Position numbers and translations under genes: made by a program. DNA of 28,142 bases from a virus. The stretch covers positions 1 through 28,142 of the IMG/VR virus record IMGVR_UViG_3300043436_001302. One strand, written 5' to 3'. A model generated the notes under the pieces. That model was given only the letters and a program-made list of their open reading frames with translations. It ran no database searches and was not told the DNA's origin. Shown here in pieces: positions 10,685-18,800 of this stretch. Position 1 is the first letter of the stretch; every line of letters begins with the position of its first letter.

Positions 10685-13261
10685 TTATGAGAAGAAGTCC
10701 TCTAATGAACTGACCTGTTCTGTCTTCCAACCAATGCTATCAAGGATGATCTTCAATGGTTCCACAAAAGACTTCTCGAATTGTGTGTCATGGTCGATAT
10801 ACGATTTCAATTCAAATTCATCTGGCAGCGATTGCGGGAAAGCAATCACATTCGAATGAAGAGGATTTGGTTCTTTCAAGAAGAGGAACTTGATCTTCTC
10901 GCCTTCTTTTATAAGAGGCAACTTCTTGTCTAGATTATTGATAACGACAAAGGCATTATACAGCAATGAACCCCTCACATGAATTGGACAACCTTTGCCA
11001 TACACCATGTCCACATCTGAAAACTTTGCAAGACCATTCACACCGCGAGGGAATGAAATGTCAGCAATAGCTTGATGACGGAATTCTTGACGCCAAGTCT
11101 CGACCATGCTGATCATATCGTCCTCAGTCTTGTTGAGAACAACATCGATTGCTTCCCAAAGGATCTTACGACAATAAGATGGAGTAGAAGACTTGATCAT
11201 TTCAAGACCCATGATCTTTACTTTAGGATGAGTATACTCAACACCTTCGTTGTTATACACATTCAGAATGTAACGCTTCTTGGCTGTCCAGATACCCTTG
11301 TCTGCCAAAGCTTCACGCTTCATCTGCATCTTCTGTTCGTATGCGTTTACATACTCAGCAAGCTCAGAATAAGCCTTGTCAATAAACGGTTGAATCCGAT
11401 CTTCACACGCCTTGTCCATGAAGGTGATGATTTCTCTTGTAGTAGCATTCGGCTTCTGCTTAACAATAGTTTCGCTGACCAATTTATCAAGCGATAGGTA
11501 AATCGAGTCCGTATCTGACGCAATGACATAATCGTGATCCTTTGTCTTGAGTAACTTGTTCAGATACTCGTTTATCTTGTTCTCTATCCATCTAATAGAA
11601 AGTTGACCGGCCGTGGTAATACCCGAGGCCTGTCTAACGTCAAAGTACCTGAAATATTGGTTGCCAAGAGCGCCGTAAGCCGAATTGAGCGAAACCTTCT
11701 TCGCAAGTTGGAGATTGTTATATCGTGCAATGCGTTTTTCAATCTCATAGCGTTTTGATGGGTCGGTCTCTTTCTCAAGTTCTTTCTTAGCCGTAATAGC
11801 CTTCTTCTTGTACGCAGAGCGGTCATTATACATTGTCTCCATAATTTCAGGCAAGAATCCATGGCGTTCTTTTGTAAAGAACTGGCCATTAGGTGTTAGT
11901 GTGCAATTTAACACTTGCAATGAGGTCGTATCAACTTTTTTATTAAGTAGATTATCCACATTTATAAAATGTGCTTGACCCATTCGACCACCCTTGATGA
12001 TAACTCTATGCTCATCAGTATAATGCTCAGGCTCAATGATGGTATCAGGGCTGATATTATATTGCATGATCAAGTGTGGATACAGACTGTTTAAGTCGAA
12101 TGAAGCAACCCACTTGTGAATGCCAAGAATTGGATCCTTGACGAATGCGCCAACATATGCTTCATCCTTATGGTGCTTGATGATAGGATCAACAACGATG
12201 TTCTTCTTACGAAGATGATTGTATACGATAGCATCCCACATACGCACCTGAGAGAATGCGTCCATGTAGTTTGTCTTGGAATCATACGCAAGAGTTAGAA
12301 CAAGTTCAATCAGTTTGATCTTATCGTCAATCTTTTCTACCAGTTCAACGTCTTTAATGTTATACTCAATGAATAACTGATAGTTGTCCTTGTAGAGAGT
12401 ATGAAGATTACCGTACTCTTCATACGAAAGCTTACGCTCACCAACTTCTACATTAGCGATAGCATCAAGCTTATATGATTCCTGAGACTGACCACCAGGA
12501 GCAAACTTCTTATACATTGCGAGATAGTCCAGAATAGCAATACCCATCAGATCATAGGCTTGTTCTTCTGCACCATTATATCCACGAATCTTACGCTCAT
12601 TCACAATCATCCAAGGAGACAGACGCTTTGTTGATTCTTCACCAAGGACATTACGAATACGATTGACAAGATAAGGAATATCGAAACGCTCAACGTTCCA
12701 ACCAGTAACGATATCTGGATAGTTCTCAGCCCACTCATCAATGAACCGCTTGATTAGATCAATCTCATCACGGCACTGAATATACCAAACGTCATCGCGC
12801 TTGTTATCAAACTTGCCACAACCCAGTACAATAAACTTGCCTTGATTGTTCTTGAATGTGATAGCAGTGATAGGCTCACTGGCCTGACCAGGCTCAGGGA
12901 ATCCATTCTCGGATCCAACCTCGATATCGATATTGGTAACGTTAATATGACTTAGATCCCAGTCCACATCATCACTGAAATGGTCTGCGATGAAAGCATA
13001 CTCATACTTTTGATTGCCATAGATTTTGAAGTTCTGTACATCTTTGTATGTTTCAACAAAGTCTTTTGTTTCACGGATGTTGCCCGGCTTCATTTCAGCC
13101 ATAGCTTCACCAGAAACGGAAGAAAACCCCGTATGCTCTTTTGCGGGAACATACAGGGTTGGGAAATAATCAATCTTTCGCTTGACTTTTCTTCCGTCTT
13201 CTACACCGCGAAACAGGATACGAGAACCGTAGACCTGCACATTAGTATAGAAAGATTTCAT
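10685..13261 (-). CDS. Family B DNA polymerase (gp43-type)
   Basis: 858 aa, close to T4 gp43 in size. Exonuclease motifs: Exo I NIDIEVGSENG (D112, E114), Exo II TGWNVERFDIPYL (about 186-198), Exo III YNIKD (300-304). Polymerase motifs: A SFDLNSLYP (387-395), B KKVSLNSAYG (521-530), C SDTDSIYLS (582-590). All catalytic aspartates are present, so both synthesis and 3'-5' proofreading should work. The C-terminus ends with a hydrophobic LEDFFS, as in clamp-binding tails. The start at 13261 has AGGA seven bases upstream. A consensus promoter lies about 90 bases ahead. Confidence 0.96.
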   Translation of the reverse strand: MKSFYTNVQVYGSRILFRGVEDGRKVKRKIDYFPTLYVPAKEHTGFSSVSGEAMAEMKPGNIRETKDFVETYKDVQNFKIYGNQKYEYAFIADHFSDDVDWDLSHINVTNIDIEVGSENGFPEPGQASEPITAITFKNNQGKFIVLGCGKFDNKRDDVWYIQCRDEIDLIKRFIDEWAENYPDIVTGWNVERFDIPYLVNRIRNVLGEESTKRLSPWMIVNERKIRGYNGAEEQAYDLMGIAILDYLAMYKKFAPGGQSQESYKLDAIANVEVGERKLSYEEYGNLHTLYKDNYQLFIEYNIKDVELVEKIDDKIKLIELVLTLAYDSKTNYMDAFSQVRMWDAIVYNHLRKKNIVVDPIIKHHKDEAYVGAFVKDPILGIHKWVASFDLNSLYPHLIMQYNISPDTIIEPEHYTDEHRVIIKGGRMGQAHFINVDNLLNKKVDTTSLQVLNCTLTPNGQFFTKERHGFLPEIMETMYNDRSAYKKKAITAKKELEKETDPSKRYEIEKRIARYNNLQLAKKVSLNSAYGALGNQYFRYFDVRQASGITTAGQLSIRWIENKINEYLNKLLKTKDHDYVIASDTDSIYLSLDKLVSETIVKQKPNATTREIITFMDKACEDRIQPFIDKAYSELAEYVNAYEQKMQMKREALADKGIWTAKKRYILNVYNNEGVEYTHPKVKIMGLEMIKSSTPSYCRKILWEAIDVVLNKTEDDMISMVETWRQEFRHQAIADISFPRGVNGLAKFSDVDMVYGKGCPIHVRGSLLYNAFVVINNLDKKLPLIKEGEKIKFLFLKEPNPLHSNVIAFPQSLPDEFELKSYIDHDTQFEKSFVEPLKIILDSIGWKTEQVSSLEDFFS

Positions 13262-13263
13262 AA

Positions 13264-13578
13264 TTATCCTGGTAAAATAAGATTTGAAGTGGGAACAACT
13301 AGACCGCCAAACATGGAATTATACTGATTGACGAACTCTTTGATAGGTGACATTATAGCAATAATATGCGACTTGTCAAGTGTTACCGTCTTGTCATCAC
13401 TAAAATCTGCCCAAGGCGCAAAGCCAACATTTGGAGTCTTTGGATCAAGCTTGTTCGGCATCACAACAACACGAACGGCGTTCTTGATTAGGATCTTATC
13501 ACTGACGATACTATCCGAAACTTCAGCCAACACTTCCTCACCAGTGATGAGCTTTAAAAGCTTTACATTGTCAGCCAT
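13264..13578 (-). CDS. Hypothetical protein, 104 aa, LSm-like start
   Basis: Starts MADNVKLLKLITGEEVLAEV, a strand-turn-strand with the 'TGEEVLAEV' feature seen in small LSm-like phage proteins, then NAVRVVVMPNK and KSHIIAIMSPIKEFVNQYNSMF. Such proteins occur beside polymerase or other replication genes in T4-like phages, with unknown role. The start overlaps the stop upstream as TAATG. The polymerase promoter (13352-13379) lies within its 3' third. Confidence 0.75.
   Translation of the reverse strand: MADNVKLLKLITGEEVLAEVSDSIVSDKILIKNAVRVVVMPNKLDPKTPNVGFAPWADFSDDKTVTLDKSHIIAIMSPIKEFVNQYNSMFGGLVVPTSNLILPG
13352..13379 (-). promoter_or_regulatory. Intragenic promoter TTGACA-N16-TATAAT
   Basis: Perfect -35 (13379-13374) and -10 (13357-13352) with a 16-nt spacer, the same layout as the site at 10004-10031. 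It lies inside the 104-aa gene and about 90 nt upstream of the polymerase ATG, so it is the likely main promoter of the polymerase gene. Confidence 0.7.
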
Positions 13579-13760
13579 TATTCCAACTCCCCAACATAAT
13601 CAAACACACCAACAGTCATCCACTTAGTCGGGATGTAAGTCAGATTAGAACCCGACTCGGACTTATAGACATACTTGTTATCGTAGTCCATAACCTTAGC
13701 AAGCTTTTCCCACTTACCATCATAGGCCCGCTGCTTAAACATAGTTTCAAGAATATTCAT
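13578..13760 (-). CDS. Hypothetical protein, 60 aa
   Basis: The start at 13760 has GAGGAG six bases upstream. The sequence (MNILETMFKQRAYDGKWEKL ... WMTVGVFDYVGELE) is amphipathic and aromatic, with no cysteines or membrane helix. The stop overlaps the following start as TAATG. No family is recognised. It belongs to a run of small genes leading to the polymerase. Confidence 0.65.
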   Translation of the reverse strand: MNILETMFKQRAYDGKWEKLAKVMDYDNKYVYKSESGSNLTYIPTKWMTVGVFDYVGELE

Positions 13761-13769
13761 AGTCTCTCC

Positions 13770-13970
13770 TCAATTAAATTTTACGCCGCTCATCTTTTCT
13801 TCGGTGGTAACGAATATCATTCGTTCGCTATCATCAGTATAGTATACAGGGTTTAATCCCGCTTGTCTATAATCTTCTGCATATTTTAGTGCTATATGGA
13901 AATTGCTGTCGGGGCCGGATATTTCTGCTGCTTGTTTAATAATTTCTTCGGAAATAGTTTGATAAGTCAT
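13770..13970 (-). CDS. Hypothetical protein, 66 aa
   Basis: ATG at 13970 has AAGGA about eight bases upstream. MTYQTISEEIIKQAAEI and ALKYAEDYRQAGLNP form helices, followed by a strand VYYTDDSERMIFVTT. The layout is a short helix-strand protein of unknown function. It is nine bases from the next gene and probably cotranscribed with its neighbours. Confidence 0.65.
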   Translation of the reverse strand: MTYQTISEEIIKQAAEISGPDSNFHIALKYAEDYRQAGLNPVYYTDDSERMIFVTTEEKMSGVKFN

Positions 13971-13991
13971 AGTTCTATTCCTTCTAAAGGG

Positions 13992-14246
13992 TTACCATAC
14001 TCCGTCTTCTATTACCCACGCGCGACCATTCTCTATAAGTTTGCCAATACAATCATCACAAACATTACCTGTCTTATATTTATCCTTCTTCAAGGCAAAC
14101 TTTTGCATATCGTAGAAAGAACCATACTGAGCAATGATATAAAAATTTCCATTCATTAGATAGAGAGTTGCGGCACACCCATGACTATGTTCCATGTTTT
14201 GCTTTGTTGAGGAATAGAACTCTTGTTCACAGGTGTTACACTTCAT
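13992..14246 (-). CDS. Small protein with two cysteine pairs, 84 aa
   Basis: CNTC (3-6) near the N-terminus and CDDC (about 64-67) near the C-terminus could together hold one zinc ion, with HSHGC between them. The start at 14246 shares its first base with the stop of the 190-aa gene. The middle part (LYLMNGNFYIIAQYGSFYDM) is a hydrophobic strand pair. No family is recognised; a zinc-ribbon fold is inferred. Confidence 0.7.
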   Translation of the reverse strand: MKCNTCEQEFYSSTKQNMEHSHGCAATLYLMNGNFYIIAQYGSFYDMQKFALKKDKYKTGNVCDDCIGKLIENGRAWVIEDGVW

Positions 14247-14818
14247 CAGTCCCAGAGCCCCCGATAATATTTGCCAAAGAGACGAAAGCCGTTTGCGATA
14301 CGATCATGAATTACCTTGCGTTCTGCAAACTTTACATCATCCCAACCTTCAGGTTCGCGCTTGTAGATATTCAAGTCCCAATCTTCATCAAGCTCTTTTT
14401 CAAAGGCATAGACCATTTCATCCATGACCCAATCCCAACGCTTATGATGGTTGCTGTCGGTATCCCATTCATACTCTTTTGGTTCAGCATCAGTAGAACG
14501 AAGGTGCTCAGGCACATCTTCATCATCAACAGACGGAGAACCGTGTTTGGTAGCCTTGAGTTGCTTCAACATTGGAAGAACAATAAGAGCGAGAGTATGA
14601 TCCATATTCCAAGTATCATACTTGTCAATACGAACCTTGACCTTGCGTTCCTTCTTACTGTGTATCCAATCACAGAAATTGCCAACCCATGTATCAGCGA
14701 GCCATTCACCAAAATTATGAACACGCTCGTCCTCATCCTTGTCCATCCAGAACAGTAGCTTTTCAGCAATCTGGTATGGGCCGATCCAATCACGATATGG
14801 GCCGATGTAGACTTTCAT
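14246..14818 (-). CDS. Conserved phage protein of unknown function, 190 aa
   Basis: Starts MKVYIGPYRDWIGPYQIAEKL, an N-terminus that I recognise from a family of uncharacterised proteins in T4-like and other large phages. The rest is rich in W, D, E and H (GEWLADTWVGNFCDWIH, DTDSNHHKRWDWVMDEMVYAFE), with long acidic helices and a C-terminal KFAERKVIHDRIANGFRLF. It has no membrane segment. The start overlaps the stop of the 55-aa gene as ATGA. The function is not known. Confidence 0.8.
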   Translation of the reverse strand: MKVYIGPYRDWIGPYQIAEKLLFWMDKDEDERVHNFGEWLADTWVGNFCDWIHSKKERKVKVRIDKYDTWNMDHTLALIVLPMLKQLKATKHGSPSVDDEDVPEHLRSTDAEPKEYEWDTDSNHHKRWDWVMDEMVYAFEKELDEDWDLNIYKREPEGWDDVKFAERKVIHDRIANGFRLFGKYYRGLWD

Positions 14819-14982
14819 TCTTTAATTTCCTGCTCTTCAATGACCTTATTGGCAGATTCAATCAGAGTAGCTAAAATACCCTTTCGTGCAAAAACTAAAA
14901 GGGTATCATAATCCATAGTTACGGTAATAGTTGCACTACCATCTTCATTCTCGATGAACTCGTCTAAGGTAAAGTTATTCAT
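14815..14982 (-). CDS. Small acidic protein, 55 aa
   Basis: ATG at 14982 overlaps the stop of the secreted-protein gene (TAATG), and its TGA overlaps the next start (ATGA). MNNFTLDEFIENEDGSATI leads to a strand pair and a C-terminal amphipathic helix (ILATLIESANKVIEEQE). The double coupling and good composition argue that it is real. No known family; it may act as a small regulator or partner of the 190-aa protein, but nothing shows this. Confidence 0.75.
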   Translation of the reverse strand: MNNFTLDEFIENEDGSATITVTMDYDTLLVFARKGILATLIESANKVIEEQEIKE

Positions 14983-15221
14983 TATGTCGCGCTACCTGAC
15001 TTTCCAATAACCTTGAGTAGAGTATCGGAAGTAGCCGATTGACAGATATAAAGTACTTTGCCAGAGTTGGTACCAAGCTCAAGCTGCTTCTGATTTATGA
15101 TTGCCATACCAGATTCGTTGCAGGACTTTTCGTTGTTATATTCGGAAGAATTGGGGAATTGAACTTCGGCATAAACATCACCGTTGCTCATAACAGTAGT
15201 TAAAACGATAAACCAGATCAT
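14982..15221 (-). CDS. Small predicted secreted protein, 79 aa
   Basis: I start it at 15221 (MIWFIVLTTVMSNGDVYA) because AGG lies seven bases upstream; the longer frame enters tRNA-Gly. The first about 18 residues form a hydrophobic signal sequence ending VYA, a type I peptidase-like site. The mature part EVQFPNSSEYNNEKSCNES... has two cysteines (NEKSC and YICQS) that could form a disulphide in the periplasm. No family is recognised. Export to the host periplasm is predicted. Confidence 0.65.
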   Translation of the reverse strand: MIWFIVLTTVMSNGDVYAEVQFPNSSEYNNEKSCNESGMAIINQKQLELGTNSGKVLYICQSATSDTLLKVIGKSGSAT

Positions 15222-15239
15222 GTTATACCTCATAATAAA

Positions 15240-15313
15240 TGGAGCGGAGTACGAGATTCGAACTCGTTTCATTAGCTTGGAAGGCTAAGGCACAACCCAT
15301 ATACCAACCCCGC
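15240..15313 (-). tRNA. tRNA-Gly(TCC)
   Basis: Acceptor GCGGGGT/ACTCCGC (one G-T), D arm GTAT/GTGC (with G-T pairs), anticodon stem TTAGC/GCTAA with loop CTTCCAA (anticodon TCC), T stem ACGAG/CTCGT with loop TTCGAAT, discriminator T and encoded CCA. It stands alone, about 11 kb from the other tRNAs, and has a promoter about 70 nt upstream (15384-15412). Confidence 0.93.
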
Positions 15314-15329
15314 ATTGTTTGTATTTAGT

Positions 15330-15932
15330 TTACTTTTCGATGATAACGTCCATTTCAGATTTACCAACTAGACGATAGCCTATATCATAGAACTTTAAAA
15401 GCAAGTTGTCAAGAAATACTTTATTGCCAAGTACAGCCTGATTCTCAAATCTGATCGTAGTGATCTTCATTCCATTCTTAATAGAAGTTAATACATCAGG
15501 CATAATAAACTCTTCATGTCCTTCAGTATCAATCTTAAGATAGTTTATAGATGTTATATTATGTTTGTTGCACAGCATATCAAAGGTAATGACATTCACT
15601 GTCTTAGAGTGAATTAGATTTGGATCAAGATCCATTTCTCGTAAAACTCTTTCTACCGTTGAATGTTTCTTATCTATACTAGAGCATCCTTTGATATACC
15701 AAGGAAGATTATGCTTTTCACAAATTTCTCCGGGCACATAGTATACAGTGCAAGTGCCTGTCCTATTACTTATAGCAGCACATTCAAGTGTCACATTTGA
15801 ATGATTCTTATAATGATCCAGATAAAAGTCTAGAGGATCAACGAATAGAAAATTGTAATCTTGAGGATTTGAACTATGATCAAAGCTTGTATCAAAGTCA
15901 CATGTTCCTATGTCAACATAGTCGAAATGCAT
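15330..15932 (-). CDS. FkbM-family methyltransferase
   Basis: 200 aa. SAM-site start YVDIGTCDFD (5-14), FVDPLDFYLD (30-39), CAAISNRTGTCTVYYV (51-66) and the family hallmark YLKIDTEGHEEFIM (131-144) are all in the FkbM order. The family O-methylates sugars or polyketides, often in surface-glycan clusters. The start at 15932 follows the stop above by one base, with AGAGG in place. It is a few genes downstream of the glycan operon and could methylate its product. The 3' part holds a promoter. Confidence 0.85.
   Translation of the reverse strand: MHFDYVDIGTCDFDTSFDHSSNPQDYNFLFVDPLDFYLDHYKNHSNVTLECAAISNRTGTCTVYYVPGEICEKHNLPWYIKGCSSIDKKHSTVERVLREMDLDPNLIHSKTVNVITFDMLCNKHNITSINYLKIDTEGHEEFIMPDVLTSIKNGMKITTIRFENQAVLGNKVFLDNLLLKFYDIGYRLVGKSEMDVIIEK
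15384..15412 (-). promoter_or_regulatory. Intragenic promoter TTGACA-N17-TATGAT
   Basis: Perfect -35 (15412-15407), a 17-nt spacer and TATGAT (15389-15384) lie near the 3' end of the FkbM gene and about 70 nt upstream of tRNA-Gly(TCC). It would transcribe the tRNA and the small genes that follow. Confidence 0.55.
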
Positions 15933-16160
15933 TTAAACCTCTAACTTAGAAATACCAATCAGTTCAGGAAACTTTCTCTCAAGGAGAATAAGTGCTTCCT
16001 TCTTATCACCACGATTCCAATGATATTCAACTTCAATGATATCATGCTGTTGTTCACTAACAACAAAGAAACCTCGAGATTCAATTTCCTCAATCAAATC
16101 TTCTTCATCTAGGTCACCAAAATCAACGTCAACATAAACAGTCTGTTCAAAAGTAGGCAT
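15933..16160 (-). CDS. Hypothetical acidic protein, 75 aa
   Basis: Starts MPTFEQTVYVDVDFGDLDEE; the start at 16160 has AGAGGAAC just upstream. The strand VYVDVDF is followed by LDEEDLIEEIESRGFFVV and a helix (DKKEALILLERKFPELI), a pattern shared with several small phage proteins that look like nucleic-acid or protein-binding folds, none with known role. A promoter at 16191-16218 precedes it. The stop is one base from the FkbM start. Confidence 0.7.
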   Translation of the reverse strand: MPTFEQTVYVDVDFGDLDEEDLIEEIESRGFFVVSEQQHDIIEVEYHWNRGDKKEALILLERKFPELIGISKLEV

Positions 16161-16190
16161 TTGTTCCTCTGTGTGTTTGTCAGTATGGAT

Positions 16191-16218
16191 ATCTTAACAT
16201 ATCTAGCACAAATGTCAA
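16191..16218 (-). promoter_or_regulatory. Promoter TTGACA-N16-TAAGAT
   Basis: Perfect -35 (16218-16213), which includes the stop of the three-domain glycan protein, a 16-nt spacer and TAAGAT (16196-16191), a weaker -10. It lies 30 nt before the 75-aa gene and would start the unit with the FkbM methyltransferase. Confidence 0.5.
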
Positions 16219-18587
16219 GACTCTTTTCGCTCTTCCGCTGTATAAAAATCAAAACGATGATGGAATATAGGAGTCAATGCGAGTACAGCCGCTTTGATTT
16301 TTCCTTGCTTTTGCATCTGGAAAACATGACTCATCCAAGTCTGCTCATAAGGATGCGCCCATTTCGTATCAAGGAAAACTTTTTTGTTTCCTATTCTAGA
16401 GAACCACAGCGGCCAGTTGCAGTAGTAATAATTGCCTTCATAATATTTAACGTCTTTATATCTCTTTTCTTGTACAACTTCGATCTTTGGTGGATCTGGA
16501 TCTAATCCTTGCTCGGGTAGTTGAGGCTTGTCTGGAAAATACTGTTCTCTTATCGATTGTGGAACATTATACCATGCCCACTGTGTTCCATTGTTTCCAT
16601 AAAACTCGGAATAAGATAGTTTAAGATAGTCATACTTGTTTCGGTGTATAATTTCTAGTGACTTTAGATAGAGACTGTCGATATGTCTTCTATGACCTTG
16701 ATTGCATAACTCGTCTGTAGGATCATGTAGCGTCATATCATCTTCTAGAAAAATATAGTATTCAGAATCACTCTCGTTAAAATGTTCGGCTATAAATTGT
16801 CTAGCTCCACAGATGCCCAGATTGACCTCTTTCTTTATATGTTCAAATCCATATTCTTCGCACATCTTACTATACAAAGGATAAGTATTTGTCTCTGTTG
16901 AATTATCAATTAGAATCTTTCTGGTGCGATGAATAAAATCCGGATCATTCTTCTCATAAGACTTGATCAAAGCTTCAAACTGTTGAGGACTATTGAACGT
17001 TAGCACATATAATGAAGTCTTTAAGTCTTCGGCAGTTTTCTTTTTATCCCACGGAATAAGTTCAGCATTAGATACTGTTCTCTTCTCTACTTTATCTAAA
17101 GATTCAAAGAACGGATATACAAGTCCATTATTCTCTAACTCAAATCGATGTGTCTCGTTTGGATTAAGATACGTGAGGATTGTATGAATATTCTCTTCAG
17201 TTCCCATGTAGTCAAGTTTAAGGGTGTTATTAAGTTTCAAATAATACTCAGAGTTAAATTTTCTGATTCTATCTTTGTGTCCACCAAAGAAACCACCTCG
17301 ACAAACATATTCTGTCTTGTCTACTTCACAGAATTCAGCGAACTTTGAACTCTCAAATCCATGCACTTCATTATCATTCTGATATGGAAAAGAAAGAAAC
17401 AGCATCTTGTTTCTTATGGACTTCATATAGTCTTCAAGAGAAGACATTTTTTCTAGATAGGAAAGACCAACTGTATTTGTTAATCCGCCATCAATCCAGA
17501 AGAAATAATCTGTGTTCAAAAGATTTCTAATTGAGGAATCATGAACGAAAAAGAACTTCGACATAACAATTGGATTATAGTATTCAAGTTTAGCTTGTGG
17601 AGAATTTTCTAGCCAACTTGCTCTAGTGCGCCAGGAATCCATTGTTCTTATTCTTTGAACATCATCAAAGAAGTCGAATCCAATCTTGATGTCCTCTAGT
17701 TCTTTTACTGTAATTCTCGTATTAAGATTGGAACGTCTAGCTTCAACAAAAGGAACAAGTTCACTGGGAACATAGATATGCATGTTGAAATCTAGACTCA
17801 GAAGCTTGCCAAAGTTTTCCAAGTAATGATCAAACGATCTATTGAAGTCTGTTAGATTTCCTCTTTTAATATCCCACAGACCTGTTACCAAGGTAAAGTT
17901 TGGCATCTTTCCGATTGTTTTTGGCACATAAGGTTTCACATCGATAGTTTTGCGCTTAGTTCTACTATAAGAAGGATCCAATTCTTTCTTCTTAGTCTTA
18001 CATACCCACACGATAGATTGAAACTCGTCTTCCATTACGGGCTTTAGTTCGTTTAAAAAACAAGCGGCTGTGATATCGTCTTCTATGATCTCACACCAAT
18101 TCCAAATTTTATTTCTTATGTTTTCTTTAAAATAAGTATTAGACTTTGAATAATCATGCGCCATGATATAATCGTCGCGCTTTAAGTAGTTCGATAATTG
18201 ATTGAACTCTGTTATTTTATAACCACCATCGCAAAGAACAAGGGTTGTTCCTGGACTTTGAATGAAGTCTATTACCTCATTGTCTGTCTTGAAGATATAG
18301 TTTTCATCGAAGATATTTTCAACTTTTGAATCAATACCATTATTACGAAGAGTTTCGTATTCAGGACGAGAATGAATATCGTATGTTCTGACAGAACAAG
18401 AAAGGTCTAAACTTTTTATGATGTTTTGAAGAGCTAGTGTTAGTCCACCGCCAGCAGTGCCAATTTCTACTATTCGATTTGGACGTACCTCACGCAAAAA
18501 CTTTTCAAACACAGAATAGAAATTCTCATGTTGCATCGCGGTTAATCCTTCGTAGACGATATAACCGGTCATTTCAACATCACTCAT
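16215..18587 (-). CDS. Three-domain glycan protein: methyltransferase - HtrL/YibB-like - GT-A glycosyltransferase
   Basis: 790 aa. Residues about 20-190 hold a class I methyltransferase-like domain (IVEIGTAGGGLTLAL at 39-53, VLCDGGYK at 117-124, MAHDYS at 142-147). Residues about 228-500 resemble the HtrL/YibB family (FTLVTGLWDIKRG at 231-243, YFFWIDGGLTN at 361-371), thought to act in surface-glycan synthesis. Residues about 523-790 form a GT2-like GT-A domain (TSLYVLTFNSPQQFEALI, then ICGARQFIA and the metal site LEDDM at 614-618). It is an unusual fusion that may methylate and extend one glycan. It is the last gene of the operon. Domain limits are by eye. Confidence 0.75.
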   Translation of the reverse strand: MSDVEMTGYIVYEGLTAMQHENFYSVFEKFLREVRPNRIVEIGTAGGGLTLALQNIIKSLDLSCSVRTYDIHSRPEYETLRNNGIDSKVENIFDENYIFKTDNEVIDFIQSPGTTLVLCDGGYKITEFNQLSNYLKRDDYIMAHDYSKSNTYFKENIRNKIWNWCEIIEDDITAACFLNELKPVMEDEFQSIVWVCKTKKKELDPSYSRTKRKTIDVKPYVPKTIGKMPNFTLVTGLWDIKRGNLTDFNRSFDHYLENFGKLLSLDFNMHIYVPSELVPFVEARRSNLNTRITVKELEDIKIGFDFFDDVQRIRTMDSWRTRASWLENSPQAKLEYYNPIVMSKFFFVHDSSIRNLLNTDYFFWIDGGLTNTVGLSYLEKMSSLEDYMKSIRNKMLFLSFPYQNDNEVHGFESSKFAEFCEVDKTEYVCRGGFFGGHKDRIRKFNSEYYLKLNNTLKLDYMGTEENIHTILTYLNPNETHRFELENNGLVYPFFESLDKVEKRTVSNAELIPWDKKKTAEDLKTSLYVLTFNSPQQFEALIKSYEKNDPDFIHRTRKILIDNSTETNTYPLYSKMCEEYGFEHIKKEVNLGICGARQFIAEHFNESDSEYYIFLEDDMTLHDPTDELCNQGHRRHIDSLYLKSLEIIHRNKYDYLKLSYSEFYGNNGTQWAWYNVPQSIREQYFPDKPQLPEQGLDPDPPKIEVVQEKRYKDVKYYEGNYYYCNWPLWFSRIGNKKVFLDTKWAHPYEQTWMSHVFQMQKQGKIKAAVLALTPIFHHRFDFYTAEERKES

Positions 18588-18593
18588 TATTAT

Positions 18594-18800
18594 CTACCCC
18601 TGCCTGTTGGCCTCACGTTTGGCTTTTGTACGCGCCCTTGCTGTTTGGGCGATTTCGATTTTGCGTTCTCTTGTTGCATAGAGCCATTCGGTAATTTCTG
18701 ACGCCGTGCGGCCGCAGCCTCTGCAAGTCTTTTCTTCGTCGCTTCTATATGATCCTTCACTGTCATATTCACATACCTTTGTACAAATTGAGTTTGTCAT
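18594..18800 (-). CDS. DUF1289-type cysteine protein, 68 aa
   Basis: CTKVCEYD near the N-terminus and the block CRGCGRTASEITEW (26-39), followed by an arginine/lysine-rich helix, fit DUF1289, a small family with two cysteine pairs widespread in proteobacteria and of unknown function. This copy has a longer acidic insert (SEGSYRSDEEK) between the pairs. The start at 18800 overlaps the stop upstream as ATGA, and the stop is six bases before the next ATG, so it is inside the glycan operon. Confidence 0.75.
   Translation of the reverse strand: MTNSICTKVCEYDSEGSYRSDEEKTCRGCGRTASEITEWLYATRERKIEIAQTARARTKAKREANRQG

Noticed and set aside
10676-10692. CATAAATA before the membrane-protein gene as a late promoter
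   Set aside because: It is formed by the end of the polymerase gene, has one mismatch, and lies too close to the ATG.
11380-11400. Further minus-strand TTGACA at about 11395, also near 14625, 22945, 23369 and 24494
   Set aside because: No good -10 hexamer follows at 16-18 nt; these look like chance occurrences in coding sequence.
14168-14758. Plus-strand frame of 196 codons
   Set aside because: It is antisense to the well-supported 190-aa gene on the minus strand, has no ribosome site, and there is no other plus-strand gene in the window.
18590-18772. 60-codon minus frame overlapping the DUF1289 gene
   Set aside because: The other frame carries the DUF1289 cysteine blocks and ATGA coupling, so this one is a shadow.
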